Source of the DNA: Pseudomonas donghuensis
GTDB lineage: Bacteria; Pseudomonadota; Gammaproteobacteria; Pseudomonadales; Pseudomonadaceae
Length of the DNA stretch: 64,000 nucleotides
Reading direction: 5' to 3'
Assembly (NCBI RefSeq): GCF_000259195.1
Contig: NZ_JH650760.1
Location: 183,219 to 247,218 of the forward strand
Shown here: positions 15,712-26,039 of the stretch, piece by piece
Layout: every line of letters starts with the position of its first letter
Position numbering within the stretch: the stretch's first letter is position 1
Notes under the pieces: generated by a model
What the model was told of the DNA's origin: nothing
The model's input: the letters and a program-made list of their open reading frames with translations, nothing else
Database searches by the model: none
Program-made: the position numbers and the translations under genes

Positions 15712-16996
15712 CCAGGCGGTTCTTGGCCTCGATCCACTGGGCCATGTACTGGGTGCTCTTGTGCTGGTGGTGACGGAGCATGGCGCCGGTGAAGTTGAAC
15801 AGCCGGTGCTGGTCGAGGTCGGCCAGGGCGTATTCGATCCGTTCGACCAGGGCGCTGGCGTGCTGGCGTCGGTCGTAGCGTGCGCTGAGCAAGCGGCGCG
15901 CGTCCTGCTGAGCCTGGTTCCAGCGCGTTTCATCGCTGTACAGCGTTGCTGCGGCTTCGGCCAGGCCTTCGGCGGTGTCGGCGATCGCCCCAGGCCAGGG
16001 CAGGGCGCCATGCATGGCTTCGGCGCCGATGGGGGTGGTGACGCTGGGCGTGCCGCATTGCATGGCATCGGTAAGCTTGCCCTTGATCCCGGCGCCAAAG
16101 CGCAGCGGTGCCAGGCAGATGCGCGCGTTGCTCATCACTTGCAGGGCGTCTTCGGCCCAGTTCATGATGTGAAAGCCTTCGCCCGGTTTATGCAGGGCGG
16201 TGGCCTTGGGCGGAGTGTAGGCGCCGTAGATATGCAACTGCGCTTGCGGCAGGCGCCGACGGATCATCGGCCACAGGCTGTTCTTCATCCACAGCACGGC
16301 ATCCCAGTTCGGTGCATGGCGAAAGTTGCCGATGCTGAGGAAATGCGCACGCTCGGCGAATGGTTTGAACGGCTCGCTGGGCGCATCGAGCATCAACGGG
16401 CACCAGTGCAGCAGGTGCTCGGGCACGCCGAAGCCATTGAGCAGCAGGTCGATCTCGACATCGGAGATCATCAGGCTCAGATCGCTGCGGTAGATGGCGG
16501 CGAGTTCGCGCAAGGTCAGGTCGGCGCTGGCCATCTGCCGATAGAGGTCGGGGCCGGACGTGTTGAATAGCGCGCGAAAGTCATTCGGGTCCAGGCCCTC
16601 GACCAGGCGCCTGCGCAGCAATTGCTGACGGGCATCGCGCAGGCTTTGCAGGTCGGAGGTTTCCAGCACGCGCAGGGCGTTGGGGCAGTGCTTTTCGACG
16701 CGCCAGCCGAACTGCTCTTCCATCATGAAACGGTCGAACAGCACCACGTCCGGGGCCAGTTCGCTGACAAAGCGGTCGAAGCTGCTGTCGTTGAGGGCGA
16801 TGGCCTGTTCGGCAATGCCCAGGCTGGCCAGGTCGGCCTTGTGCTCGCCGATGGCTGCGGGGCTGCTGAAGGTAATGCGCCAGCCGCGCTGCACGAAGCT
16901 TTCAAGGATCTGCATCATGTGCGAGCCGGCAGCTGATGAGCGTGGCTCGGGCCAGACGTAGCCAATGACCAGGACGTTGAGGGCGCGGGTAAGCAT
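15677..16996 (-). CDS. GT-B glycosyltransferase
   Basis: A 439-residue protein with the two-domain shape of a GT4-like glycosyltransferase. The N-terminal domain has VLVIGYVWPEPRSSAAGSHM, a substrate-side loop. The C-terminal domain has LSIGNFRHAPNWDAVLWM, LHIYGAY, and the nucleotide-sugar site region ICLAPLRFGAGIKGKLTDAM followed by CGTPSVTTPIGAEAM. Start MLTRALNVL at 16996 is preferred to an earlier in-frame start at 17017. No polysaccharide operon surrounds it; acceptor and donor are unknown. The gene overlaps cobF tail to tail. Confidence 0.85.
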   Translation of the reverse strand: MLTRALNVLVIGYVWPEPRSSAAGSHMMQILESFVQRGWRITFSSPAAIGEHKADLASLGIAEQAIALNDSSFDRFVSELAPDVVLFDRFMMEEQFGWRVEKHCPNALRVLETSDLQSLRDARQQLLRRRLVEGLDPNDFRALFNTSGPDLYRQMASADLTLRELAAIYRSDLSLMISDVEIDLLLNGFGVPEHLLHWCPLMLDAPSEPFKPFAERAHFLSIGNFRHAPNWDAVLWMKNSLWPMIRRRLPQAQLHIYGAYTPPKATALHKPGEGFHIMNWAEDALQVMSNARICLAPLRFGAGIKGKLTDAMQCGTPSVTTPIGAEAMHGALPWPGAIADTAEGLAEAAATLYSDETRWNQAQQDARRLLSARYDRRQHASALVERIEYALADLDQHRLFNFTGAMLRHHQHKSTQYMAQWIEAKNRLATAADAADKCP

Positions 16997-17048
16997 GGCG
17001 ATCGGGGACCTTGGCAAAAGCGCGTATTAAAGCAGATTCCACCTCCAC

Positions 17049-17420
17049 TTATCCTTGAACTGCCGGGAGAATGCCCTGCACTGTGTCACGCAACTGATCA
17101 ATGCTGAACGGCTTGGCGATCTGGTGCATGCCAGCCGGCACCTCCAGGTTGTCGCCATAGCCACTGGCAAACAGCACCGGCAATGCCGGGCGCAACTTCC
17201 GGGCCTCGACGGCCAAGGCCTTGCCGTCCATGTCCGGCAGGCCGACATCGGTCATCAGCAACGCCAACGGTTGTTGCAGATCTTTCAATGTCTTCAGTGC
17301 CGCTTGAGCATCGGCAGCTTCGAGCACCTGATAGCCAAGCTCTACCAGCACCTCGACCGTCAGCATGCGCACGATAGCGTCATCTTCGACGACGAGCAGG
17401 GGCTGGGGTGTCTGCGCCAT
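17049..17420 (-). CDS. single-domain response regulator
   Basis: A 123-residue CheY-like receiver with no output domain. Acidic pocket residues are in VVEDDAIVR, the phosphoacceptor is Asp58 in LLMTDVGLPDMDG, and the conserved Lys is in IAKPFS near residue 108. The start MAQTPQPLLV is preferred to an in-frame start six codons upstream because of AGGAAA upstream. It faces away from the large kinase operon at 17717-24240 and is very similar in style to the receiver ending that operon, so it is a likely partner of that pathway. Confidence 0.88.
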   Translation of the reverse strand: MAQTPQPLLVVEDDAIVRMLTVEVLVELGYQVLEAADAQAALKTLKDLQQPLALLMTDVGLPDMDGKALAVEARKLRPALPVLFASGYGDNLEVPAGMHQIAKPFSIDQLRDTVQGILPAVQG

Positions 17421-17716
17421 GGTGGGTTTCCTGTACAAAAAGTCTGTGCATTATCTGTAAGCCGGGCACGCCTTGAGGTTCCCTCTACGCTGGATAAAGC
17501 TTCCCGAATGAGCAGCATAGCGGTCTATCAGAAAGCAGGGAACGTTTGCGCAAGGTACCGCTCAAATGCTGGCTAAATGCCCTACCAGAATGGCCAAAGG
17601 CGTTTAGACTCGGAGTAGGAAAGGCTGGCAGAGTGGCCTCTCCAGCGGAAAACAGAACGATTATTCGAAAATCCACCACACTCTTTCGTTTGCTTCCTTT
17701 GCTCGGGCGTCTTGAG

Positions 17717-20700
17717 ATGATTCAACCAGCCTCAATCGATCAGCGTAGCTTCCGTAAACTGTTGGCCCGCAACATCGGCCTGCCCCTGGGGGTTGGACTG
17801 CTCAGTGCCGTGGTGTTCGTGACCATCATCAGTTACCTGTTGTCGGCCATCCAACGGGTCGAGCATACCGACCGGGTGATCAACAATGCCAACGAGACGA
17901 TCAAGCTCTCGATCGACATGGAAACCGGCATGCGCGGCTTCCTGCTCACCGGCGAAGAGCGCTTCCTGGACCCCTATGCAGTGGCCAAGCCGCAGGTGAT
18001 GGTCGGGATCAAAGGCCTGGAGCAACTGGTGGCTGACAACCCGCAACAGGTCGATCGCCTGGAACGTGTGCTGGGCCTGCAGGAAGAATGGAACGCCTTC
18101 GCCAACACGATGATCAGCCTGCGCCGTGACAACGGCAATTATCGCCAGGCTATCGGTTCGGGGCGGGGCAAGCGCCTGACTGATCAGATCCGCAAGGAAT
18201 TCGACGCGTTCATTGCCATGGAGCAACAGTTGCGGGTGGCACGCAACGACAAGGTCAATACCACCACCCTGGTGTCGATCTCCGTGTACCTGGTGTTTGT
18301 CATCCTGCTCAGCGCCCTGCTGGCCTACCTGGGCCGCCGCGACCTGTTGGCGCTGTCCAGCCGCTATGCCAGCAGCCTTGAGTCGCAGCAACGTGCCAAC
18401 CAGCGCCTGGAGCGCCAGGCCTGGTTGCGTACCGGGCAGACCGAGCTGGCCGGCCAGGTACTGGGACAGTTGACCCTGCCGATGCTCGGCAACAATATCC
18501 TGCGCTTCTTTGCCGGTTACCTGGGCAGCGCCGTGGGTGCCCTGTATGTCCGCGACGAGCACGGTGGGTTGCGCCGGATGGCCAGCTACGGGCTGTCAGC
18601 CGAACAGGCTGCGCAGGATCAGGTCGTCGGCAGCCAGGAAGGTATTCTGGCCCAGGCAGTGATTCAGGAGCGCCTGCTGCGCCTGGACGATCTGCCGGCT
18701 GACTATTTCAAGGTCAGCAGTGGCCTGGGCGAGGGTTTGCCGCGTAGCGTGCTGGTGATCCCGACCCGCAACGACGGGCAAGTCAATGGCGTGGTCGAAC
18801 TGGGCTTTTTGCGCAGCCTGGATGAGCGCGAGCTGGAGTTCCTCGAGCTGGTTGCCGGCAACCTGGGCACCTCGATCGAAAGCGCGCGCTACCGCCAGCG
18901 CCTGCAAGAGGTGCTGGCTGAAACCCAGCAGCTCAACGAAGAGTTGCAGGTCCAGCAGGAAGAGCTGAAAACGGCCAACGAGGAGCTTGAAGAACAGTCG
19001 CGGGTACTCAAAGAGTCCCAGGCCCACCTGGAAATCCAACAGGCCGAGCTTGAACAGACCAACGAGCAACTGGCCGAGCGCACCGAAGCGCTGGCCGAAC
19101 AGCGGGATGTCCTGGATCGCAAGAACGGCGAGCTGAACGAGGCCCAGGTCGAGCTGCAGGAGCGCGCCGAAGAGCTGCAGCGCTCAAGCAAGTACAAGTC
19201 CGAGTTCCTCGCCAACATGTCCCACGAGCTGCGTACGCCGCTCAACAGTTCACTGATCCTGGCCAAGTTGCTGGCCGAGAACGCCGAAGAGAATCTGACC
19301 GACGAGCAGGTCAAGTTTGCCGAGTCGATCTATTCGGCGGGCAATGACCTGCTCAACCTGATCAATGACATCCTCGATATCGCCAAGGTCGAGGCCGGCA
19401 AGCTTGAAGTGCGTCCGGAAACCACCCACGTGGCGCGACTGACCGAAGGCTTGCGCACGCTGTTCGAGCCGCTGGCCAATGAGAAGCAGCTGGGCTTCAC
19501 CGTCTCGGTCGAGCCGCAGGTGCCGCCGACCCTGTACACCGACCGCCAGCGCCTGGAGCAGATCCTCAAGAACTTGCTGTCCAACGCCGTGAAGTTCACC
19601 GAGCGCGGCGAGGTGAGCCTGAGCGTTGGCTGGCAGGCCGGCGCGGGTATCGTTTTCTCGGTGCGCGACAGCGGCATCGGGATTGCCGCCGATCAGCAGC
19701 AGAGCATTTTCGAAGCGTTCCACCAGGCCGACGGCACCACCAACCGCCGCTATGGCGGCACCGGCCTCGGCTTGTCCATTTCACGGGACCTGGCGCAGCT
19801 GCTTGGCGGCCAGATCAGCGTCGACAGCAGTCTGGGCAAGGGCAGCGTGTTCAGCTTGACCCTGCCGGAGCGTTACGAGCCGATTGTTGATCAAGGCCCG
19901 GCGGTGATCGTGCATCAGCCAGCCGTGATGGTCGCCGCCCCCGCGCCTGAAGTTGAGCCAGCGCCATGCCAGGCGCCGGGTTTTGCCGACGACCGCGACC
20001 AGGCGCCGTTCAGCAACCGCTGCATCCTGGTGATCGAGGACGAGCCGAATTTTGCCCGCATCCTCTACGACCTGGCCCATGAGCTGGGCTACAGCTGCCT
20101 GGTCGCCCAGGCTGCCGACGAGGGCTTTGAGCTGGCGGCAAGCTTCATCCCCGACGCGGTGTTGCTGGACATGCGCCTGCCGGATCATTCCGGGCTGACC
20201 GTGCTGCAGCGGCTCAAGGAGCAGGCCAGTACCCGGCACATTCCGGTGCATGTGATCTCGGTCGAGGACCGGGTCGAGGCAGCGCTGCACATGGGCGCCA
20301 TTGGCTACGCGGTAAAACCGGCCACCCGTGAAGAACTCAAGCAAGTGTTCGCCCGCCTTGAAGCCAAGCTGACCCAGAAGCTCAAGCACATCCTGCTGGT
20401 CGAGGATGACGACCTGCAGCGCGAAAGCATCGCCCGCCTGATCGGCGACGAAGACATCGAGATCACCGCCGTGGGCATGGCCCAGCAAGCCCTGGACCTG
20501 CTGCGCGAGAATATCTACGACTGCATGATCATCGACCTCAAGCTGCCGGACATGCTCGGCAACGAATTGCTCAAGCGCATGTCCGACGACGACATCCGCG
20601 CGTTCCCGCCGGTGATCGTCTACACCGGGCGCAACCTGACCCGCGAAGAAGAGGCCGACCTGCTCAAGTACTCGCGCTCGATCATCATCAAGGGCGCGCG

Positions 20701-21199
20701 CTCGCCTGAGCGCCTGCTCGATGAAGTGACGCTGTTTCTGCACAAAGTCGAATCCACGTTGTCCCATGAGCGACAGCGCATGCTCAAGACCGCGCGCAGC
20801 CGCGACAAGGTCTTCGAAGGGCGCAAGCTGCTGCTGGTGGATGACGACGTACGTAACATCTTTGCCCTGACCAGCGCCCTGGAGCACAAGGGGGCGATTG
20901 TCGAGATCGGGCGCAATGGCCGCGAAGCCATCGAGCGCCTGGAACTGCACGAGGACATCGACCTGGTGCTGATGGATGTGATGATGCCGGAGATGGACGG
21001 CTATGAAGCCACCCGCCTGATCCGCAAGGATCCGCGCTGGCGCAAGCTGCCGATCATCGCCGTCACCGCCAAGGCGATGAAGGATGACCAGGAGCGTTGC
21101 CTGCAAGCCGGGGCCAACGACTACCTGGCCAAGCCCATCGACCTGGACCGCCTGTTCTCGCTGATCCGTGTCTGGCTGCCGCAACTGGAGCGAATTTGA
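17717..21199 (+). CDS. hybrid sensor histidine kinase with CHASE3, GAF, long coiled coil and three receivers
   Basis: About 1,160 residues from ATG 17717; an in-frame earlier start at 17546 lacks signal-like features. Order: membrane helix about 20-42, CHASE3-like helical periplasmic domain (METGMRGFLLTGEERFL), membrane helix about 190-210, a GAF-like domain (GALYVRDEHGG region), a charged coiled coil about 392-495, HisKA with His503 (NMSHELRTPLN), HATPase, then three receivers with phosphoacceptors Asp818, Asp940 and Asp1087. It heads a five-gene operon whose next members are CheR and CheB, so methylation of its MCP-like coiled coil is a plausible extra input. The signal is unknown. The 296 bases upstream hold no gene. 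Confidence 0.9.
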   Translation: MIQPASIDQRSFRKLLARNIGLPLGVGLLSAVVFVTIISYLLSAIQRVEHTDRVINNANETIKLSIDMETGMRGFLLTGEERFLDPYAVAKPQVMVGIKGLEQLVADNPQQVDRLERVLGLQEEWNAFANTMISLRRDNGNYRQAIGSGRGKRLTDQIRKEFDAFIAMEQQLRVARNDKVNTTTLVSISVYLVFVILLSALLAYLGRRDLLALSSRYASSLESQQRANQRLERQAWLRTGQTELAGQVLGQLTLPMLGNNILRFFAGYLGSAVGALYVRDEHGGLRRMASYGLSAEQAAQDQVVGSQEGILAQAVIQERLLRLDDLPADYFKVSSGLGEGLPRSVLVIPTRNDGQVNGVVELGFLRSLDERELEFLELVAGNLGTSIESARYRQRLQEVLAETQQLNEELQVQQEELKTANEELEEQSRVLKESQAHLEIQQAELEQTNEQLAERTEALAEQRDVLDRKNGELNEAQVELQERAEELQRSSKYKSEFLANMSHELRTPLNSSLILAKLLAENAEENLTDEQVKFAESIYSAGNDLLNLINDILDIAKVEAGKLEVRPETTHVARLTEGLRTLFEPLANEKQLGFTVSVEPQVPPTLYTDRQRLEQILKNLLSNAVKFTERGEVSLSVGWQAGAGIVFSVRDSGIGIAADQQQSIFEAFHQADGTTNRRYGGTGLGLSISRDLAQLLGGQISVDSSLGKGSVFSLTLPERYEPIVDQGPAVIVHQPAVMVAAPAPEVEPAPCQAPGFADDRDQAPFSNRCILVIEDEPNFARILYDLAHELGYSCLVAQAADEGFELAASFIPDAVLLDMRLPDHSGLTVLQRLKEQASTRHIPVHVISVEDRVEAALHMGAIGYAVKPATREELKQVFARLEAKLTQKLKHILLVEDDDLQRESIARLIGDEDIEITAVGMAQQALDLLRENIYDCMIIDLKLPDMLGNELLKRMSDDDIRAFPPVIVYTGRNLTREEEADLLKYSRSIIIKGARSPERLLDEVTLFLHKVESTLSHERQRMLKTARSRDKVFEGRKLLLVDDDVRNIFALTSALEHKGAIVEIGRNGREAIERLELHEDIDLVLMDVMMPEMDGYEATRLIRKDPRWRKLPIIAVTAKAMKDDQERCLQAGANDYLAKPIDLDRLFSLIRVWLPQLERI

Positions 21200-22013
21200 G
21201 TATTGAACGCAACACCGATATTGAAATCCGGCTGTTGATCGAGGCGATCTACCTCAAGTACAGCTACGACTTTCGCGATTACTCCGGCGCCTCGATCAAG
21301 CGCCGGATCCAGTACGCCTTGCGTCAGTTCGACTGCAAGACCGTCTCGGCCCTGCAGGAGCGGGTGCTGCACGATCCGAGCATGTTCATGCAGTTGCTGC
21401 AGTTCCTGACCATCCCGGTCAGCGAGATGTTCCGCGACCCCGAGCACTTGCTCGCGGTACGCCAGGAAGTGGTGCCGCTGCTGCGTACCTGGCCGTCGAT
21501 CAAGATCTGGATCGCCGGCTGCAGTACCGGCGAGGAGGTCTATTCGATGGCCATCCTGCTGCGTGAGGAGGGCTTGCTGGAACGCACCATCATCTATGCC
21601 ACCGACATCAACCCCAGCTCCCTGGAGAAAGCCAAGCAGGGCATCTACAGCATGCAGAACATGCGCCTGTATGCCGAAAACTACCGCAAGGCAGGCGGGC
21701 GGGGCGAGCTCAGCGACTACTACACCGCGGCCTATGGCAACGCCATCGTCGACAGCAGCCTGCGCGACAACGTGACCTTCGCCGACCATAGCCTGGCGAC
21801 CGACAGCGTGTTCTCCGAAACCCAGTTGATCTCCTGCCGCAACGTGCTGATCTACTTCAACAAGACCCTCCAGGACCGCGCCTTCGGCCTGTTCCACGAG
21901 TCGCTGTGTCATCGCGGCTTCCTGGTGCTGGGCAGCAAGGAAACACTGGACTTCTCGGCCTATTCCGACAAGTTCGAGGCGCTGGTCAAGCCCGAACGGA
22001 TCTACCGCAAATC

Positions 22014-22017
<4 letters not shown>
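21196..22017 (+). CDS. CheR-type protein-glutamate methyltransferase
   Basis: A 273-residue CheR homologue. It begins with TTG at 21196 overlapping the kinase stop (TTGA), with GGAG five bases upstream, so it is translationally coupled. The N-terminal CheR domain includes YDFRDYSGASIKRRI; the SAM-binding part contains WIAGCSTGEEVYSMAILL, ATDINPSSL and SCRNVLIYF. CheR enzymes methylate glutamates in chemoreceptor coiled coils. No chemoreceptor is in this operon, so the target may be the upstream kinase. It lacks TPR or other extra domains. Confidence 0.92.
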
Positions 22018-22582
<565 letters not shown>

Positions 22583-22589
<7 letters not shown>

Positions 22590-23809
22590 GGCACATACAA
22601 GCAAAACTGCTGATCGTCGATGACCTGCCAGAGAACCTGCTGGCCCTGGAGGCATTGATCAAAGGCGAAGACCGCGAGGTGCACCAGGCCCAGTCTGCCG
22701 ACCAGGCCCTGGCGCTGTTGCTCGAACACGAGTTCGCCCTGGCGATCCTTGATGTGCAAATGCCCGGAATGAACGGCTTCGAACTGGCCGAGCTGATGCG
22801 CGGCACCGAGAAGACCAAGAACATTCCCATTGTCTTTGTCAGCGCCGCCGGGCGCGAGATGAACTACGCCTTCAAAGGGTATGAAAGTGGCGCGGTGGAT
22901 TTTCTGCACAAGCCCCTGGACAGCCTGGCGGTCAAAAGCAAGGTGACGGTGTTCGTCGACCTGTTCCGCCAGCGCAAGGCCCTTGGTCAGCAACTGGAAG
23001 CCCTGCAGCGCAGCCGCGAGGAGCAGGAACAGCTGCTGGCGCAGTTGCAGGTCACCCGCCGCGAGCTCGAACATGCTGTGCGCATGCGCGATGACTTCAT
23101 GTCGATCGTCTCCCATGAAGTGCGCACGCCGTTGAACGGCCTGATCCTGGAAACCCAGCTGCGTAAGTTGCACTTGGCCAAGGGCAACGCCGATGCCTTC
23201 ACCCTGGACAAGCTGCGCGCCATGGTCGAGCGTGACGAGCGGCAGATCAACAGCCTGATCCGCTTGATTGAAGACATGCTCGACGTCTCGCGGATCCGCA
23301 CCGGCAAGCTCTCCATACGCCCTGGCCAGTTCGACCTGGGGCAATTGGTCGGCGGCTTGATCGAAAACTTCCAGGCCCAGGCCGTGGCCGCCGAGTCGCA
23401 GCTCGAATTCAACGCGGGTGTCACGCTGGCGGGGATGTGGGATGAGTTCCGGATCGAGCAGGTGGTCGCCAACCTGCTGACCAACGCCCTGCGCTACGGG
23501 GCGAAAAAACCGGTGCAGGTGCGCACCTTCGAGCAGGGCGGCATGGCCTGTGTGGAGGTGCGTGACCATGGCATCGGCATCAGTGAGCACAACCAGCAGC
23601 GGATCTTCCAGCAGTTCGAACGGGTCGCCTCCAGCCAGAGCAGCGCGGGGCTGGGCCTTGGCCTGTATATTTCCGAGCAGATCGTCCTGGCCCATGGCGG
23701 CAGCATCGGCGTGCACAGCGTCGAGGGTGAGGGCGCGACCTTTACCGTGCGTCTGCCGCTGCCGCAGGCATTGCGTGAAAATGGCCGGTCGCAGGCAACC
23801 TCTGCCTGA
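22583..23809 (+). CDS. receiver-histidine kinase hybrid, cytoplasmic
   Basis: A 408-residue soluble protein: an N-terminal receiver (Asp57 in ILDVQMPGMNG), a coiled-coil linker about 125-165, HisKA with His178 (VSHEVRTPLNG), and HATPase with NALRYGAKK, DHGIGI and GLGLGLYI motifs. A receiver placed before the kinase suggests that phosphorylation by the upstream hybrid kinase controls this second kinase, giving a branched relay. It overlaps the CheB gene by seven bases. The downstream single receiver gene (23863) is a likely substrate. Confidence 0.92.
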
Positions 23810-23862
23810 GGCCAGGGTCGTATGGCGATGTTATCGAGCATTTTAGAGAGCAAGGCATTGGC

Positions 23863-24240
23863 ATGAGTGAAGATGCGCAGGACGTCGTACTGGTGGTCGA
23901 AGACGAGCCGGTGATTCGCATGGTTCTCGAGGACTACCTCAAGGGTGAGGGTTACCACGTGCTGGTGGCGCAAGACGGCAAGCAGGCCTTCGATATTCTG
24001 GCGCGCAAGCCGCACCTGGACCTGATCGTCACTGACATGCGTTTGCCGGGCGGGATCTGCGGGGTACAGATCGCCGAGCCCGCCGTCAAACTGAGGCCGG
24101 ACTTGAAGGTGATCTTCATCAGCGGTTACCCGGCAGAAATCCGCGAATCAGGCAGCCCGATCGCCTTCAAGGCGCCAATCCTGGCCAAGCCGTTTGACCT
24201 GGACAGCCTGCGTGACCAGATTCAGGAGCTGTTGCGCTAG
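23863..24240 (+). CDS. single-domain response regulator ending the signalling operon
   Basis: A 125-residue receiver with VVEDEPVIRMVLEDYL, phosphoacceptor Asp58 in IVTDMRLPGG and a conserved Lys in LAKPFDLDSL. No output domain follows, so it would act through protein contact or as a phosphate sink. It lies 53 bases after the cytoplasmic kinase gene in the same direction. It closely resembles the divergent receiver at 17049-17420 in layout and the IRMxL..L segment. Confidence 0.9.
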   Translation: MSEDAQDVVLVVEDEPVIRMVLEDYLKGEGYHVLVAQDGKQAFDILARKPHLDLIVTDMRLPGGICGVQIAEPAVKLRPDLKVIFISGYPAEIRESGSPIAFKAPILAKPFDLDSLRDQIQELLR

Positions 24241-24294
24241 TGTCCTGGTGACACTTCCCACGCTATCCCTCACAGGTGGCTGATTTCCCTCACC

Positions 24295-24570
24295 GTGCAA
24301 AAAGCGTCCGATAGCTACCTTGTGAATCGCCACAGGGAACAGGCGCTGCGCTTTATCGTCCGGCAGGGGGACGCCACCAATACCGGTGGTGAGGCACGTG
24401 GTGGTTGTACACAACATCCGCTAGGTGGTCGGGCCATTGCACGAATCGGCGACCCGTCTATTGCCCGCGCTGTCGGTCGCATCGTGCCATCGGGAGACAG
24501 CTACCTGCCACTGGAACCCGAGTCCCAAGCCTGCATCGACGCCCATGGCATTCCCTACAGCGCCTGGTGA
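24295..24570 (+). pseudogene. degenerate PAAR-domain protein
   Basis: The frame encodes RFIVRQGDATNTGG..., TQHPLGGRAIARIGDP and later HGIP, a PAAR-spike pattern (tip protein of type VI secretion). Between GDP and GDSYLP, the expected cysteine-bearing stretch appears only in another frame (VYCPRCRSHRAIG). This is explained by loss of one G near 24456 and gain of one G near 24492, two compensating single-base changes. The C terminus stops at GIPYSAW, where family members continue with a Cys-rich strand. Starts at 24295 (GTG) or 24322 (GTG) lack a ribosome binding site. No other secretion genes are nearby. It is probably a decayed orphan. Confidence 0.6.
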
Positions 24571-24571
24571 C

Positions 24572-25165
24572 TCATGCCATCGAATTCAGGCTTTCACCGC
24601 GCAAGGTCCGCTCGATCCCGCCCAACAGCATGCTTTCCATCAGCGCCAGGCCCTGGGCCTGGGGCAGTTGCGAGGCTTGCAGCCAGCCAGGCAGGCTGTT
24701 GAGCAAGTTGGCGATGACATGGGCAGTGACTTCAAGTGCCTTGCCGCGCAAGGTTGCCTTGGGCACTAACAGACGCAGCAGAGCGCTTTCATACTGTTGA
24801 CGCAATTGGCCGATGTGAACCTGTTGCTCAGCACTCAGGCAGCACAGGTCACGCTCGGCCAGACGAAACTGCAGCGGCCGCTCGGCATGCAGGCCCCAGT
24901 GGGCGGCAATCACCTCGCCCAAGGTCTGCTGCTGGGCTCGACGTCCCGGGTTGAGCGTGGCCAACAACTCCTCGAACAGCTCTTCGATCAGATCGAACAG
25001 CAAGTGCTGTTTGCTCGGAAAGTGGTGGTACAAGGAGCCTGCCGTCAGCCCCAGGTGCGCGGCCAGTTCACGCATGCTGACCTGGCCGAACCCCTTCTCG
25101 GCGAACAACTCCAGGGCCTTGTCACGCCGCTCTTCAAAGTTCGCACAGCGCAAAGCGGCGTCCAT
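24572..25165 (-). CDS. TetR-family regulator
   Basis: A 197-residue repressor-type protein. The N-terminal helix-turn-helix reads FAEKGFGQVSMRELAAHLGLTAGSLYHHFPSK (split here over the family motif), and the rest is a helical ligand-binding domain. It is encoded 11 bases after the 3-hydroxyacyl-CoA dehydrogenase gene in the same direction, so it probably is the last gene of the thiolase-dehydrogenase operon and may control it in response to an acyl-CoA or fatty acid. Confidence 0.9.
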   Translation of the reverse strand: MDAALRCANFEERRDKALELFAEKGFGQVSMRELAAHLGLTAGSLYHHFPSKQHLLFDLIEELFEELLATLNPGRRAQQQTLGEVIAAHWGLHAERPLQFRLAERDLCCLSAEQQVHIGQLRQQYESALLRLLVPKATLRGKALEVTAHVIANLLNSLPGWLQASQLPQAQGLALMESMLLGGIERTLRGESLNSMA

Positions 25166-25176
25166 GGCAGGGCTCC

Positions 25177-26025
25177 CTAGTAGGTGAAGAAACCGCGACC
25201 GCTCTTGCGCCCCAGGTAGCCGGCGGCAACCATTTCCTTGAGCAGCGGAGCAGGGCGGTATTTGCTGTCGTTGTAGCCTTCGTGGAAGGCTTCGATGATT
25301 GCCAGCAGGGTGTCCAGGCCGATCAGGTCGGCCAGGGCCAGCGGGCCGATCGGCTGGTTGCAGCCCAGGCGCATGCCGGTGTCGATGTCTTCGGCGCTGG
25401 CCAGGCCTTCCTGGAGGACGAAGATCGCTTCGTTGATCATCGGCACCAGGATGCGATTGACCACAAAGCCCGGGCGGTTGCCGGCACTGATCGGCGTCTT
25501 GCCGACTTTCTCGGTCAGGGCCAGAGCCTTGGCGTAGGTGGCATCACTGGTTTGCAGGCCGCGAATGATCTCGACCAGGGCCATCATCGGCACCGGGTTG
25601 AAGAAGTGCACGCCAATAAAGCGCTCAGGCAGGCCGACCGCCGCGCCCAGTTGGGTGATCGACAGCGACGAGGTGTTGGTGGCAATCACGCACTGGTCGC
25701 TGACGCTGGCGGCGATCTGCTTAAGGATGCGCAGCTTGAGCTCGAGGTTTTCAGTGGCGGCCTCAATGACCAGCCCGGCCTGCTGCAGCTGCCCGTAGTC
25801 GGTGCTGGTGCGAATCCGCACCAGCGCCGCTTCGGCGTCTTCAGCGGTGAGGGTCTGCTTGCTGACCTGGCGCTCGAGGTTCTTGCGCAAGGTGGCGACG
25901 CCGCGCTCCAGGGCCGCGTCGGTCACATCGATCAGGGTGACCTGGTAACCGGCCAGCGCACAGACCTGGGCAATACCGTTGCCCATGGTGCCGGCGCCGA
26001 TCACGGCAATATTTTCAATACTCAA
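25177..26025 (-). CDS. 3-hydroxybutyryl/3-hydroxyacyl-CoA dehydrogenase
   Basis: A 282-residue NAD-dependent dehydrogenase. The TTG at 26025 is chosen because AAGGAG precedes it and the product then begins LSIENIAVIGAGTMGNGIAQ, the normal start of PaaH/Hbd proteins; an upstream ATG would extend into the thiolase gene. The Rossmann loop GAGTMG, ATNTSSLSIT, the catalytic histidine in FIGVHFFNPVP, and NRPGFVVNRIL are present. It oxidises 3-hydroxyacyl-CoA to 3-ketoacyl-CoA. The thiolase gene lies 14 bases upstream, so the two form a short fatty-acid or aromatic-ring-product degradation unit. Confidence 0.92.
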   Translation of the reverse strand: MSIENIAVIGAGTMGNGIAQVCALAGYQVTLIDVTDAALERGVATLRKNLERQVSKQTLTAEDAEAALVRIRTSTDYGQLQQAGLVIEAATENLELKLRILKQIAASVSDQCVIATNTSSLSITQLGAAVGLPERFIGVHFFNPVPMMALVEIIRGLQTSDATYAKALALTEKVGKTPISAGNRPGFVVNRILVPMINEAIFVLQEGLASAEDIDTGMRLGCNQPIGPLALADLIGLDTLLAIIEAFHEGYNDSKYRPAPLLKEMVAAGYLGRKSGRGFFTY

Positions 26026-26039
26026 CTTAAACTCCTTGC

